Positions 34,101-45,759 of a stretch of 64,000 nt of DNA are shown one piece after another (position 1 is the stretch's first letter; every line of letters starts with the position of its first letter). Under the pieces are notes generated by a model. That model did not search any database. It had not been told where the DNA came from and saw nothing but the letters and a program-made list of their open reading frames with translations. Made by a program: the position numbers and the translations under genes. The DNA is from Antedon mediterranea (Eukaryota > Echinodermata > Crinoidea > Comatulida > Antedonidae): assembly GCF_964355755.1 (NCBI RefSeq), contig NC_092671.1:27218070-27282069 (forward strand), in the 5' to 3' direction.

Positions 34101-34680
34101 GCATAGGTGTTTAGCACCTGTTTGGGTTGGCCAACTAGCATAGGTGTTTAGCACCTGTTTGGGTTGACCAACTAGCATAGGTGTTTAGCACCTGTCTGGG
34201 TTGACCAACTAGCATAGGTGTTTAGCACCTGTTTGGGTTGACCAACTAGCATAGGTGTTTAGCACCTGTTTGGGTTGACCAACTAGCATAGGTGTTTAGC
34301 ACCTGTTTGGGTTGACCAACTAGCATAGGTGTTTAGCACCTGTTTGGGTTGACCAACTAGCATAGGTGTTTAGCACCTGTTTGGGTTGACCAACTAGCAT
34401 AGGTGTTTAGCACCTGTTTGGGTAGACCAACTAGCATAGGTGTTTAGCACCTGTTTGGGTTGACCAACTAGCATAGGTGTTTAGCACCTGTTTGGGTTGA
34501 CCAACTAGTATAGGTGTTTAGCACCTGTTTGGGTTGACCAACTAGCATAGGTGTTTAGCACCTGTTTGGGTTGACCAACTAGCATAGGTGTTTAGCACCT
34601 GTTTGGGTTGGCCAACTAGCATAGGTGTTTAGCACCTGTTTGGGTTGACCAACTAGCATAGGTGTTTAGCACCTGTTTGG
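28132..34680. repeat. 37-bp minisatellite, about 169 units, interrupted by one SINE
   Basis: The unit reads GGGTTGACCAACTAGCATAG followed by GTGTTTAGCACCTGTTT, strictly 37 bp. AGGTG and CACCT form a small stem in each unit. Variants (GGCC for GACC, TCTGGG, GAATAG, TTTACC, TTACCACC) mark individual units. Three rare variants recur exactly 3228 bp apart (29201/32429, 30361/33589, 30673/33901). Subtracting the 305-bp SINE leaves 2923 bp = 79 units, so a 79-unit block is duplicated. There is no conserved ORF. Confidence 0.97.
31121..31425 (-). mobile_element. tRNA-derived SINE family S2 inserted in the minisatellite
   Basis: Exactly 305 bp are added after GGG at 31120; the unit resumes with TTGACC at 31426. 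The minus-strand head has A-box TGGCCGAGCGG and B-box GGGTTCGAGGC; the other end has a TTGATTGAAA tail. TTGA at both edges could be the target duplication but overlaps the tail sequence. Confidence 0.9.
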
Positions 34681-34765
34681 TCTTTCCTTGCCGTTTATAC
34701 TTGTTTTGTCTTCTTTTTGTATTGTGTATGGCAGAAAATTGAATAAATAAAACATACTAAATATA
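34681..34765 (+). mobile_element. LINE 3' terminus after the minisatellite
   Basis: TGTATTGTGTATGGCAGAAA followed by ATTGAATAAATAAAACAT looks like a LINE poly(A)-type end. With the RT fragment on the other side of the array it probably forms one element. Confidence 0.45.
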
Positions 34766-35164
34766 GCAGTTGTAGGCCTATACTATGGAATAGAAAAACA
34801 AAGTTTACTGAAAATCTGAGTAAACCTTTGACTTCAATTGTTGTATTTTAATATAGCCGCATGCGAGACACCTTGAAAATGGAAGTTAGTTTTTCAAAAT
34901 AAATACAATAACATCTGTTTTAATCCGAAACAAGTTTTTCAATATATACCGACTCCCGAGTGTAACTAAAAGATACACATTTAAAAAAAATGTAATCAAC
35001 ATAAGGTCACAAAAACATACTTAAACTAGAGGGTACAAACCTCCGCCTACTGTAAAATATCCCTACATAAAATGTCCCCGGAAAATATATATATATTTTT
35101 TTTAATTTTTTTTTATTAGTTCTAAGTGTAAATAGGCTAACTGCCCACTACAAAGTTGTGAATG

Positions 35165-35505
35165 AGAGTTTGGTGTATCTGAAAAGTATATTAAAAAGTG
35201 GTCCAGAATTGGGACTGTGGTCCGAAATGGTCCCAACATTTAATGGAATGATCCTTGACCACATATCTATCTGTACATTCATTTTGGTAAAGATCTTGTA
35301 ATTTACCTCCGCCAAGGAGGTATATGTAATCGGTAGCGTGTGTTTATTTGTTTGTTTGTTAGCAGGATTATTAAAAAAAGTAAGATCTTTACCAAAATGA
35401 ATATACAGATAGATATGTGGTCAAGGACCATTCCATTAAATTTTGAGACCATTTGGGACCATGGTCCCAATTCTGGACCACTTTTTGAGTATACTTTTCA
35501 GACCT
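35165..35505. repeat. Inverted repeat around 35300
   Basis: CTGAAAAGTATATTAAAAAG through TGGTAAAGATCTT (about 35177-35297) is the inverse of about 35379-35505 (AGATCTTTACCAAAATGAAT onward). The same segment occurs in direct form at 50322-50430. Confidence 0.75.
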
Positions 35506-36003
35506 GCTAGTGTTAAAAGATAGGACAGAATTTTTCAAAAGCCGGCGAGCAGTCTTAAAGTAACAAGTAAACTGAAATTGCATTTTCTCAAGAACTACTT
35601 GTCCAAAAAACTTCATTTTTGTACAAGAGGCAAGAGTTATAATTTTTGATTTGTAATTTTAAAACATAATTTGATTTAATCAAATTCACTCGTTTGATTT
35701 TTGCGTTGCTGTTCTATTGTTAGTCAACTAAAGTTATTGTTAATTGAAAGGCTTGTTACATAACCATTACACCAAACTCGCATACACATGCTTGTAGTGA
35801 AATTATCACAAACAGCATTAAGACACACACATACATATATATATTTTTTTTTTACCGGAGAAATCTTATGTAGGAAAATGTTACAGTAGGCGGAGGTATG
35901 CACTCTCGGAGTGGCTTTCTAGTTACTTTTTGAGTAATCCTCCTAACAAACAAACAGACAAACACACGCGATAGATTACATATACCTCCTTGGCGGAGGT
36001 AAA
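35302..36003. mobile_element. Non-autonomous element with TTTACCTCCGCC inverted ends, 702 bp
   Basis: The left end TTTACCTCCGCCAAGGAGGT and GTATATGTAATCGGTAGCG are mirrored at 35960-36003. Each end is itself a small palindrome (CCTCCGCCAAGGAGG type). Same family as 49578-51331. No transposase was found. Confidence 0.75.
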
Positions 36004-36009
36004 ATATGT

Positions 36010-37640
36010 TGGTTAATCGCAAAAATACACAAAATCTAACATACCTATTTAATTATAAATCCCATCATGCCCATTTTTTCACCAGTTAATTGTATAATAT
36101 AAATACACAATTTTCAATCAAAATGTTTATTAAAAGTATGTTTTTGTTACCATAGAAATATGTAATAAATAAAAATATGTTGAATCGTAACAATTATTTG
36201 CAGGATCAATTTTCTTTTTCAAACTGTCGAAATTACAGCATGTGTTCATTGAAGAATTTGATTCTGATAATTTTCTTTTATATTCTCTTCCATGACTGTA
36301 GAGATTATTAAATACCTTTAACTAAAATAAATTCACTTTTTAAATAAATATTAACTGAAGAAAATGCAAACACAGATTTTTTTAGCAGTATAACAGTTTT
36401 TAAATGAATCAATTAAAACTAAAAACCTACAAAATATGATTCCTTTCATAATCCTCAATTAATAACCACCCAATATCCCTTGAAAATAAGTGGACCTGTC
36501 CATAATGTATTTAACTTTCATGGTACGGACGATTCCATTTATCATAATAGGGATGTTGAGCATTTCAAACTAATATGTTTTAAAAATAATAAAGTACATA
36601 TTAATATTATTAATTCGGAACGTTATGAATAGCAAATATATTAATCATAATTATAATCAATGTTGGTTAAAATTTAATATAATATATAAGATTTAACCTC
36701 CAAATTTATACTGACAGTCCTCTGCAGGCAGTCCCAGGTTAGCCTCAGCCTGAGACAATGGAACTAAATGAACTGTGTGTGGCTTGATTGAGAACCGAAA
36801 AACATGTGCCTACTATTTTCCTTTTCCGTTCATTATCTCAACCAATCATTTTAATATTTTAACAACAGGTACCTTAAACATTATATTTTCATATTATTTG
36901 TGTCTTTGATTTAACATATTTCATCAACCTACCGAAAAAACGAAGACAATTTTTGAAAGTTCACAAATTCTGTTTTAGACATCGTATAATGGGATAGGAC
37001 ATGCTTTGTTGTTGTTGACAAGCTACAGCCCATTGCCTTTTACTTGGACAATCAATCTAATTGTCAATCACCAGGTTGTCACGGAAACTCCAATCAAAAA
37101 GCATCATATTTTTAGATCTCCAAAAATGGGCGGTCATAAACAAATAAAAGGGATTTCATGTTTCATGAGGTGGCCAGCTTGAGAGGGTGTTAGTAATCTG
37201 GTTGTATTTCATTGAATAATTGATATTTCTGCTAATTTTCAACAGCATTTGAAATAAGACATGTGTACCATTCCAACAATGTATTATTGCCAACAAATAA
37301 TAATCTACTAATTCAAAAATGGCATTTAAAAATGGTCAATTTTGAACTTTTAATGTGCTGTGTGTGACTTGTGAACTCAACCTGTAGGCATGCAACTGAA
37401 TACCCTCTGTTGATTCGCGTCAACCAATCAAAGGGAGAGAATCCAAAATCGTTCAACCGTGAGCCCTCATAGACTCTTTTCCCAGACGTTTTTTTGGGTC
37501 CAGCAGCTGGGATCTATAAATTATAGTCAAGTTTATAAATTCCCAAAACTGTCGGCCTTAGATACTGTAGCTACCGCAATGAAAAAGCTTCTTAATGAAT
37601 ATGTCCTCTTGGGACCATAGCTGGCTAAAGCCGCGGCGCG
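36010..37640. other. No gene seen
   Basis: AT-rich sequence without credible ORF or RNA gene. Short CAGTCCCAGGTTAGCC and TTGATTCGCGTCAACC words suggest old repeat material, but no second copy is in the window. Confidence 0.45.
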
Positions 37641-37644
37641 AAAA

Positions 37645-37840
37645 GTGGACATAAATCGAATGAAAAACACATTGCTGCGGAAACACGAATTGTTAAGATG
37701 TTTTCATGTTCAACAATGTATCAAACCATTTGGAATTGTTTTGTTTGTGTGTATGTTTTTTTTCATTGACATTTTTTTTATTTCAATGGTTTTAATATTT
37801 TGCAATTTTTGGAGTTTGGGAGATTTGTTACCTATTTACT
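37645..37840. repeat. Spacer repeat, upstream of lectin copy 2
   Basis: AAATCGAATGAAA, GGAAACACGA, CATGTTCAACAAT, AAACCATTTGG and TTTCAATGGTTTTAATATTT occur in the same order at 52595-52730, downstream of copy 2's last exon. It may mark the boundary of a tandem duplication unit. Confidence 0.55.
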
Positions 37841-38388
37841 ACTTTTGTGTGTGGTCTAGCAATAACTTGTGCTCCGCACGGTCTTGCCTGCCTTAATAAT
37901 CATTTGCATGGGATGACATTTAATGCATATTCCTTTTAGCCGTGTCGACAGAACACCATATACATTTAATAATCTAAATTGCAATCATATTGATATTTTT
38001 AATGATAGGCTTGGTTATTTTAAGACGAAGATTATGTGTTCACTTCTTGAACTGCAGCCTGCATAACCTGTTTGATCAATATACATTTTAAATTGAAATT
38101 GTTTATGGCATGCTGATGTATGTTTATATATATATTTATATAGTTATATCTGTATTTTATTGTTAACCGTAACGTTTACTTCTAAGATAATCAATAAAAT
38201 ACCTCAATTAAAAGATGATATATACTGTATATTGTAGCCTACAAAAATAATTATTCGTTTGAAATTATTACTACTGTAGTATTGTACTACATGAATATTT
38301 TAGCTTATAATCTTTTTACTCATCCTAAGTATGTACAATGAAGTAAAATATTACAATCATAACAATTGATTATTTATTGTAGTCAAAA

Positions 38389-38501
38389 CTTGAATAATTC
38401 ATCAAAGTAAGTGTAGTAAATATATTATTTATTTCATTTTGTTTTCGCAATGTACAGCAGTAGCCGCTTTTTCGGTTTACATTGGTCTAGGCCTAATTAA
38501 T
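38389..38501 (+). promoter_or_regulatory. Conserved 5' flank of lectin copy 2
   Basis: Shares AATAATTCAT, GTGTAGTAAAT and TTTCATTTTGTTTTCGCAAT in the same order as the copy 1 flank. An in-frame upstream ATG at 38439 exists, but the signal-peptide ATG at 38502 aligns with copy 1. Confidence 0.4.
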
Positions 38502-38568
38502 ATGAATGGTTTCACGATTGTTATTATTTGTATGTTTGTCACTAGTCATGTATCGAGCAGAATAGTAG
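38502..38568 (+). CDS. Copy 2 exon 1, signal peptide
   Basis: Encodes MNGFTIVIICMFVTSHVSSR then IV and one base, with donor GTGAGT at 38569. It has a hydrophobic core with a Ser-rich cleavage region and aligns with exon 1 of copy 1 without gaps after the first residues. Confidence 0.78.
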
Positions 38569-38699
38569 GTGAGTACAAGGAAATACTTTTGTATCAAAAA
38601 CTTTTTAAACAGAAAGGCTATAATGATTTTTTGATTCACCCAATTTTATTCACTTCTTTTTCCCTTCCTTGTATAGGCCTGTTATTTTTCTAATCTAAA

Positions 38700-39480
38700 T
38701 ACTAGTAAATGAACTTTCATTCCGAGAAAGAGAAGATCTGTCAATTGACCTATCTATTTCTGATTCCCTATTTATTGAAATTGAACCAAAATCAGCCAAA
38801 AACATTATTGTTGGCACTATTTATAGGGCCCCATCACTGGATACGAATGCATTCCTAGATAAAATAGAGCTATTACTTAGTAACCTTTCAAATGAGAACA
38901 AAATTGTTTTCTTACTAGGTGATTTTAACATTGATATTTTAAAATACGAATCAAGTAATCATTCTTTCAATTTGATAAATACCATGTTTAGCAACTTATT
39001 CACCGCCCCACTAGAATTACTGCTTCATTGTTGGACAATATAATTACCAACCAAACGGAATTTCCCAACCACAATGGAATAATTTATAGTGATGCCACTG
39101 ACCATTTACCTATTTTTAACATTTCTTCCTTAGCAAAAATTTTCCATAATTCGAGATCTGAACATTCAATGTTGTATACTAGGATAATTAACGAGCGCAA
39201 TATTGAAAGTTTTAAGTTAGATTTGCAAAATTATTTTTTTTAGTTATTTTCTTATTTAGTTTAACCCATGTTATGTAAATTTATATCTTGTTATTTCTTT
39301 ATTTTATTTTTTATTTTCTTTTTCTGTGTGGTTTAAATCTCATCTTTGTTTAGGCATGTCTGTCACAAGCTATTTTTGAACCTGCCTTCTTCAATTTAAT
39401 TACCTTTCTTTAGGCCTACACCATTTTGTATATTGTTTTAATTTGAAGAATATAAATGTTACTTTGAATTGAATTGAATA
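38700..39480 (+). mobile_element. L2/CR1-type LINE with internal deletion, inside lectin intron 1
   Basis: Endonuclease motifs IIVGTIYRAP, FLLGDFNIDIL and, in another frame, YSDATDHLPIF are followed directly by a 3' UTR ending in TTGAATTGAATTGAATA, a typical L2 tail. The RT domain is entirely missing. Confidence 0.8.
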
Positions 39481-39839
39481 GTACAACAAGCATACAACGA
39501 TTCAGGATGACCCAATTTTTTCTTAAATAAGATTATAGTTTCCATTTTTTAGCCATTTTTTCTCTTTTGTGGTGTTAATCTACCACATTTATTCATTCAT
39601 CATAATTATTACAAATACATATTACTCTTTTTTTTTTCATTATTTCTTGAATTTAGGATACTCAATGTAATAGTAAATAAGTAAGTAAAAATGCATATAA
39701 TAATGTTTGCAATACAGTGTAGTATATACATCGGTATATCTAAAATGGCTATATAAAATATCTCATCAGGAGGTGGGAACGCCATGAATGAATAATAAAA
39801 AGTATCTTATATATTGTAAATTAATATTTTAAATACTGT

Positions 39840-40180
39840 ATATATATTAAATTTAATAATGTTTGCAGATGATAAGAATATGTTTTTACAAAAAATGATA
39901 TTTTCACTGCCTTTACAATAATGACAAATGAACTAAATAAAATTGTGAAATGGTGTAAAACTAATAGATTAACTATTAATACAACCAAGACTACGTATAT
40001 GTTATTCAGTGGAAAGAATAGGCCTACCAACATTGACACATCCCAATTTGTACTTTCAATAAAAAGAGTTTCAATAGACAGAGTACAATATACTAAATTT
40101 CTCGGTGTCATCATTAATGAAAAACTGAACTTTAGACACCATACAAATGAATGTTGTGTGAAAAAATAAATAAGAAAGAA
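39840..40180 (+). mobile_element. L2/CR1-type LINE RT fragment
   Basis: The frame at 39921-40169 contains LNKIVKWCKTNRLTINTTKT and VQYTKFLGVIINEKLNFRHH, the region after the catalytic Asp pair in L2/CR1 RTs. Just upstream, AATGTTTGCAGATGATA preserves the FADD-type catalytic site. Confidence 0.75.
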
Positions 40181-42383
40181 TCAAATATATGAATTTACAT
40201 AAAAAACTAGCACCATTTTTATTGCAGATTTTTTTTTCGCTTTTGTTGTGTAACATAAACTGAATATATTTAAAATTAATTCATGCAATATAATTATGCT
40301 ACATTGTATGGTAAAATAAATATAATAAAACACATTTAAATCAAACCTACGGCAGTCATATCAACTACGTCATTAGATTTAAATACCACCACCCATGGAT
40401 TTTGACAAAACGGTTTTTTTAATCATTTTATATTTTTATTTTATAAATAGAATAGGTAGCGATTGTACATAATCGGTTTTTTGTACAATTTCCGCTACCA
40501 AGAATGAGCTCTTTAAAAGAGCTTTTACTACCATCAATATTTTTTTTTAAATGTATATATTTCCCCATAATTTCTTGTTACCTGGACATTCAAAGAACAT
40601 GTGTTTTTAATCGTCTAAAGCATCACAATTATTGCATTTACTAGTACTCTTAATATTCCACATATATAATCGATTATTGGTAGGAATAGTTCGATTCAAC
40701 AATTTATAATTCAATTGTGCATATTTTTGGGTTTTTTTTCATTTAATACTTTTTGTTTCCAAATTTCTGACAATTCTATTGTATTTTTAAAAACATTCTC
40801 CCATTTACGTATACATTGAGGAGGAATAAAAATGCTTTTGACAAAGTATAAATATTCATCTTTTGTAGGCGTTTCTAGAACTTGTATCGATTACGTCACA
40901 TTTTGTAACCATATTATTTACATGTTTATTGTTTTTCTTAATAACATTTATCCACATTTTTGGAATTGCCTCAACAAGTGTAGTGTATTCACTAATCCAA
41001 TTTCTTTTTATACCCAAATTATTCTTCATTTCACTTGGGTTTAAAAAACGATTAAAGGAAACAATGTGTTTCACTTTTGTAAACCGTGATGAAACCCAAT
41101 TTTTATAAAATAAAGCCTTGTTATTTATTTTAATATTATTATTTCACCATAAATATTGTTCAACAATATGTTCATAATTACTGATAGTTTCAACATTCGT
41201 CAACATTGTTAAAATCAACGCAACTTTTAAATAAAATAATGGTATACCTTGAAGATCTTCTGATTATTGAGATTTATGCCCGACATACTGAATATTTCTA
41301 TTTTTACCTATCCACATAGCGTTTGTTTTATGCTCATTTAAACACATACCAGACACTTTACAAAATTCTTTTACAATTTTCACACTCCTAGTTATACTTT
41401 TGTCATTTCTGACAAACAACACCGTATGCCAGCTGTACAATACGCACCTCTTCAAAACTACAATCTTTTTTAGGAGCTGGTATTCCTTTATAGATTAAAT
41501 CATTCCTTATATTACAAGCCATTACTTCTGTTGTAAGGATAAATAGCAAAGCTGACAATGGACAACCTTGTCTTATTCCACCTTCCATTTTAAAAGTATT
41601 CGATGTCCATCCATTATTTATAATGATACACTCTGTGTTACTATATAATGTTTTTACCCATTTACTGTACTAAAAGATTCGCCAACATTTTCTTAATACA
41701 CTGAACACATACTCCCTGCTAACAGAATCGAAAGCTTTTTAAAAATCAATTGATATTATAGCACCTTCTGTTTCTGTTTCTTCGGTATACTGAAGAATGT
41801 CATTAATCATTCGAATATTCTCGCCAGAGAATCGACCCTTAATATAGCCTTTTTTGGTCCTCATTAATTAAGTTTTGAAGTCTTGAACATAGTATGTGAG
41901 TTAGAATTTTATAGTCTGTATTAAGCAATGTAATAGGCCGCCAGTTTTCTAGCAATTCTTTGTCACCTTTTTTGTACAATAGTTTAATGACACCCTGTTT
42001 TTGTGCTCATTTCTTTTTTACAATAACAGTAATTTAAAGCACTACAGACACTTTCTTTAATTTCTTCCCAAAAACATTTATAAAATTCTACTGTCAAACC
42101 ATCGCATCCTGGTGCTTTGTTTGATTTCATACTCTATATTGCCTTTTCACATTCATATAAGGTAAAACTACCCTCACATAAACTCTTTTCTTTTTCTCTT
42201 AAACATGGTATATATGATATGATTTTATTTCATTAAGAGGAATCTATTTCTTTGCATAAAGCTGTTTATAAAACCTAACCTCTTCTTGAAAAATATCTTT
42301 AGAGGTTGTTATAATTTCCGTTCAATTTTTTAAGACTTTTTATAATCTTTTCCAAATTTAAAAAGTATATCCACTTTACCCTT

Positions 42384-42595
42384 TTGCTGTTTTTTGTAAT
42401 TTTTATTGTTGCTTTGTTTGTCTTTTTTGCTGTTCTTTCAAAGGACCTCATTGGAAACAAGTCCGTAGAGGACTTTTATGAGTTATCCTTGGCATCCTTG
42501 TTTTATATTGGTCTTTTTATATTTGCCAATTTTAATTGTATGTCTGTGATATTTTATGTACTGATGCCGAAATAAATCAAATCAAATCAAATCAA
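42384..42595 (+). mobile_element. 5'-truncated LINE 3' end nested in the Tx1-like LINE
   Basis: AACAAGTCCGTAGAGGACTT through ATGCCGAAATAAATC ends in four AAATC tandem units. ACCCTT at 42378-42383 and 42596-42601 may be the target duplication. Opposite strand to its host element. Confidence 0.7.
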
Positions 42596-43107
42596 ACCCT
42601 TCAACGTACGTATGCAACTTTTGTTTAATTATCATAAATGTTTTCTAACTCTTTAGTTTTTGTTTCAATGTTTATTTCTATGATTTCTTTAGAGCAACTA
42701 TATAATAATGCATCATTTAATTGCTTTATTTCTTTTTTGTAGTATCTCTTTTTGTTTATTTTCTTTTTATTTATTTTCTTTCCATATAGAATTGATATAT
42801 TCTTAACTCTGATTTTGATTAATTTCCATAATATTTCAGGGTCAAGATTATTTTCATTTATTTGTGTTTTTAAAATTATTTTCCAAATAGAATTTCGATA
42901 TTCAATATTCTGTAATAGTTCATTGTTCAGTTTCCAGTAGCTAGGGCCTTTTTTAAAATCAATAAACTCAGTCTTAATTGAGATTGCCTGATGGTCTGTA
43001 TATATTTCAGGTCTTATGTCACAAGATTTTATTCCATCATGATCAAAAATTGTTTGAGAGATTAGCCAGAAATGAATTCGTCTATATACTTGGTGGCAGT
43101 AGGGAGG

Positions 43108-43553
43108 TTTCGCAATCTTACGAATACGATAACGAAAACGGATACGTCACGCACACGTATTCGTTTTTCGAAAGCCAGTAAAAATCTGTTTCGCATGGCA
43201 ACGAAATATTGAGGGCGCCGCCCAAAATATGACTGCGGTAAATTTGAGCGAATTGCAGGTACGTGTTGCTTGGTGCTTGGCTGCCTAGGCCTAGCGTAAC
43301 ATCAAAGCAAGTGAGGACTTTAAAAACTGCTATTTATCAAATTGACCTGACATTTTAGGAAATTACTTTCAATAAAAAATTCAAATGCAAAATGTGCAAA
43401 ATAGATCAAAAACTCGTTTTGTATTTACGAATACGACTGGTGATATTCGTCAACATGAATACGCTTTACGAATATGAAATGGGGATCAGCTCAAAAGTTT
43501 CACAAATGTGTGACGCATCCGTTTTCGTTATCGTATTCGTAAGGTTGCGAAAA
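43108..43553. mobile_element. MITE with ~43-bp inverted ends, about 446 bp
   Basis: The left end TTTCGCAATCTTACGAATAC is mirrored at the right end with one T/C change in this stretch; the match continues through GATAACGAAAACGGAT and CGTCAC. Secondary inverted pieces (ACGAATACG) occur inside. It carries no protein and splits the endonuclease part of the Tx1-like LINE. Confidence 0.85.
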
Positions 43554-44060
43554 GAAAGGACATATGATTTTACTGTTATTCAGAGCATAAACAAAAACCA
43601 ATGAATTGCTATTCAAATTTACGTTTACAATTATAAACCTTCCATGTTTGTCTATATATTAAACTATGTCATGAAAGCCACATTCATCTTTAATTAAAAT
43701 TTAAACACCTGCACTGTTTGATGTTTCACAACTGTGAAAACATGCACCACCCCATAATTTATTGAAATGGTTAATAACGCCAGATGTGAAATGTGTTTCC
43801 TGGAGTAGAACCACATTGGCTTTCTGGACTAATTTATAATATTGCTTTGCTTATTCTTATTTCCTAAACCTCTCACATTTAGTGAAATACAATGTATGGA
43901 AGACATGAATAAGATAGCGTTACTTATCAGCTAATAATTTACGATAGGGTGTTACTGATATGTATTTAAGCAACAAGTACTTATCGTATTTAAGTTGACT
44001 TGCTTCTCATTCGTCGTCTCTTTTTCCCCCTTTTCTCTACAGGACTTCCAGTGTCTGTAT

Positions 44061-44782
44061 CTACAGTACTTTATTTGATTCGTTTATGGTGTCATCTTTG
44101 CTTGATTGTGTTTCGTTTTCTTTCTGCTCTTTATCAGCATTTGTAGAGCATGAATCGATGTCAGTAGTAGTGTGCTTAATGAAAGTCTTGATGCTGCACT
44201 TTACTGTATCCCTTGTTGTGACATTGCTGATGTTTGATTTTGTGTCCTGTCTCATTGCATTGAAAACATTTCTCTCCATTAACCTGGTTTTTGTGGAACA
44301 TTCTAACTTTAAATCCATTAACCATTGTAGAGCGTGGTAAACTTCCTTTGAAGTCTTCAACGATCACGGCTCTGTCTCCATTTACGAATCTAGACAGTTT
44401 CCCGTTGATACGAAATTTAACATATTGTATGTTTCCGATTAATTTGCATCCCAAGCGCTTTAGGGCGACTCATATTTCATCATTGTGTACAGATATTGGG
44501 AGGTCTTTCACCAGCACTCGTACACCCTTATTGATAGGTAGGTATGGATTTGTGAATTGTTATATTTCTACCATTGATGTTAAGTCCAGCTGTTATAATT
44601 TTGACACGATCACTGTGATTATTTACATAAATTCTCCAGAGATTTTTTATCTTTTGTATACCTACAAGATTTTCGAAAATCGAAGCGAAATATATAGTTT
44701 CCTCGTTTAAGTAATCATCAGATCTATCATAAGCATCGCTGTCTTTGAAAAAAATCACACCTGAGAGAGTTTCGTCATCCAC
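44061..44782 (-). pseudogene. Tx1/L1-like LINE ORF1 with RRM-like region and zinc knuckle
   Basis: Pieces in two frames: SGVIFFKDSDAYDRSDDYLN (N-terminal part) and RLGCKLIGNIQYVKFRINGK, FVNGDRAVIVEDFKGSLPR, then CFQCNETGHKIKHQQC. The CxxCxxxxH start of a CCHC knuckle is intact, but spacing to the last Cys is six, not four. ORF1 proteins bind element RNA. Broken by frameshifts near 44470 and 44180. Confidence 0.7.
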
Positions 44783-45101
44783 ATTGTGACCGCTTTCAAC
44801 AGTGGCAATTACAATTATATTGTCTTCTTGTTGTTTTGGCTTGGATTGTTTGGCCCGTTGCCAATCAAAATCTAATTTAGTTATACCTTTGTCAAATAAT
44901 CAAAATAATTATATCCACTTACAATCGAAATGAATTGCCAGATCGTCACAAAAAAACTGAATTTAAAGGAGCGGAAAACAACTATACCGTAGCTAAGTCG
45001 CCTTCTCTTTTTCTTTGTTTAGCCCTTTTTACAATTAATTATTTTTACAATGTTTAATTATGGTTAAAATAAAAGAAATACCTAAATTTAATCGTTATCA
45101 G

Positions 45102-45362
45102 GACCTGGTTGTCAGGAATTGTGGTATCCGTTTGGTCGCCGTTGCTATAGATTCTTTGAGGGGACGCAGCTGAACTGGGTGGAGTCACTAGAAGTGTGCA
45201 AAGACCATTCCGCAATGTTAATTACACTGAACACTGAAGCCATGACAACGTTTATGCGTGAATTGTGCATAGATAGTGAATTGTACTGGATTGGAATTAA
45301 CGATATAGACGTTGAAGGAGTTTGGAAATGGATTAGTGGAGCCGATGATAACAATTATAAAA
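45102..45362 (+). CDS. Copy 2 exon 2, first half of CTLD
   Basis: 261 nt, acceptor TTATCAG, donor A/GTAGGC inside a TAGGCCTA palindrome. It encodes CQELWYPF, RRCYRFFEG, SLEVCKDHSAM, LYWIGINDID and WKWISGADD. It is open throughout and about 60% identical to its copy 1 counterpart by eye. Confidence 0.85.
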
Positions 45363-45759
45363 GTAGGCCTACAGTATTATTATTACAGATATATTGTCTC
45401 CACTTATCAATTGTTTTTTTAAATGTTTTGACAAAAAATTGGATCCAAAGAAAAAACTGTAATTTAAAGCGAACAATACGGTATTCAATTTGACTGGAAG
45501 TCAATGTGTTTTTAACAGTATTAAAACTGCGAAATGTCCTATTCTAAATCTTCCTTCTTTTTTTTTTATTAATATTCATTTTTCATGATTTGGGGGGGAC
45601 AAAATAAGTAATAAACAAGGGGAGACAAATGTCTAACCGTCTCGTTACCCAGCTGCCTCAGATATTGTAATACAACAATACAACAACAAATTCCCATGAG
45701 AACTGTAGATCAATAAGTGTAATAAAAGCATTCCCAAATATTTATCAATTAAATTGCAG

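Larger units (their letters stand above)
40400..44800 (-). mobile_element. Tx1/L1-like LINE, nearly full length, decayed and nested
   Basis: In minus-strand order: an ORF1 with an RRM-like segment and a CCHC-like knuckle (44782-44061); APE endonuclease start SLNVRGLGNKN and VVLLQETHFTSGV (about 43900-43720); RT motif GGIRQGCPLSALLFILTTEV (41588-41530); VRNDKSITRSVKIVKEFCKV (about 41400); and a C-terminal Cys-His segment CNNCDALDD...HMFFECPG near 40640-40580. Many stops and frameshifts. It is interrupted by a TIR element (43108-43553) and a LINE 3' end (42384-42595). It lies antisense in lectin copy 2 intron 1. Confidence 0.85.

Noticed and set aside
28132-34680. CRISPR array
   Set aside because: Regular 37-bp repetition but no spacers: the whole period is the repeat. 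The context is eukaryotic.
44061-44710. Plus-strand frames of 84-139 codons
   Set aside because: They are antisense shadows of the Tx1-like ORF1, whose RRM-like and Cys-knuckle motifs are on the minus strand.
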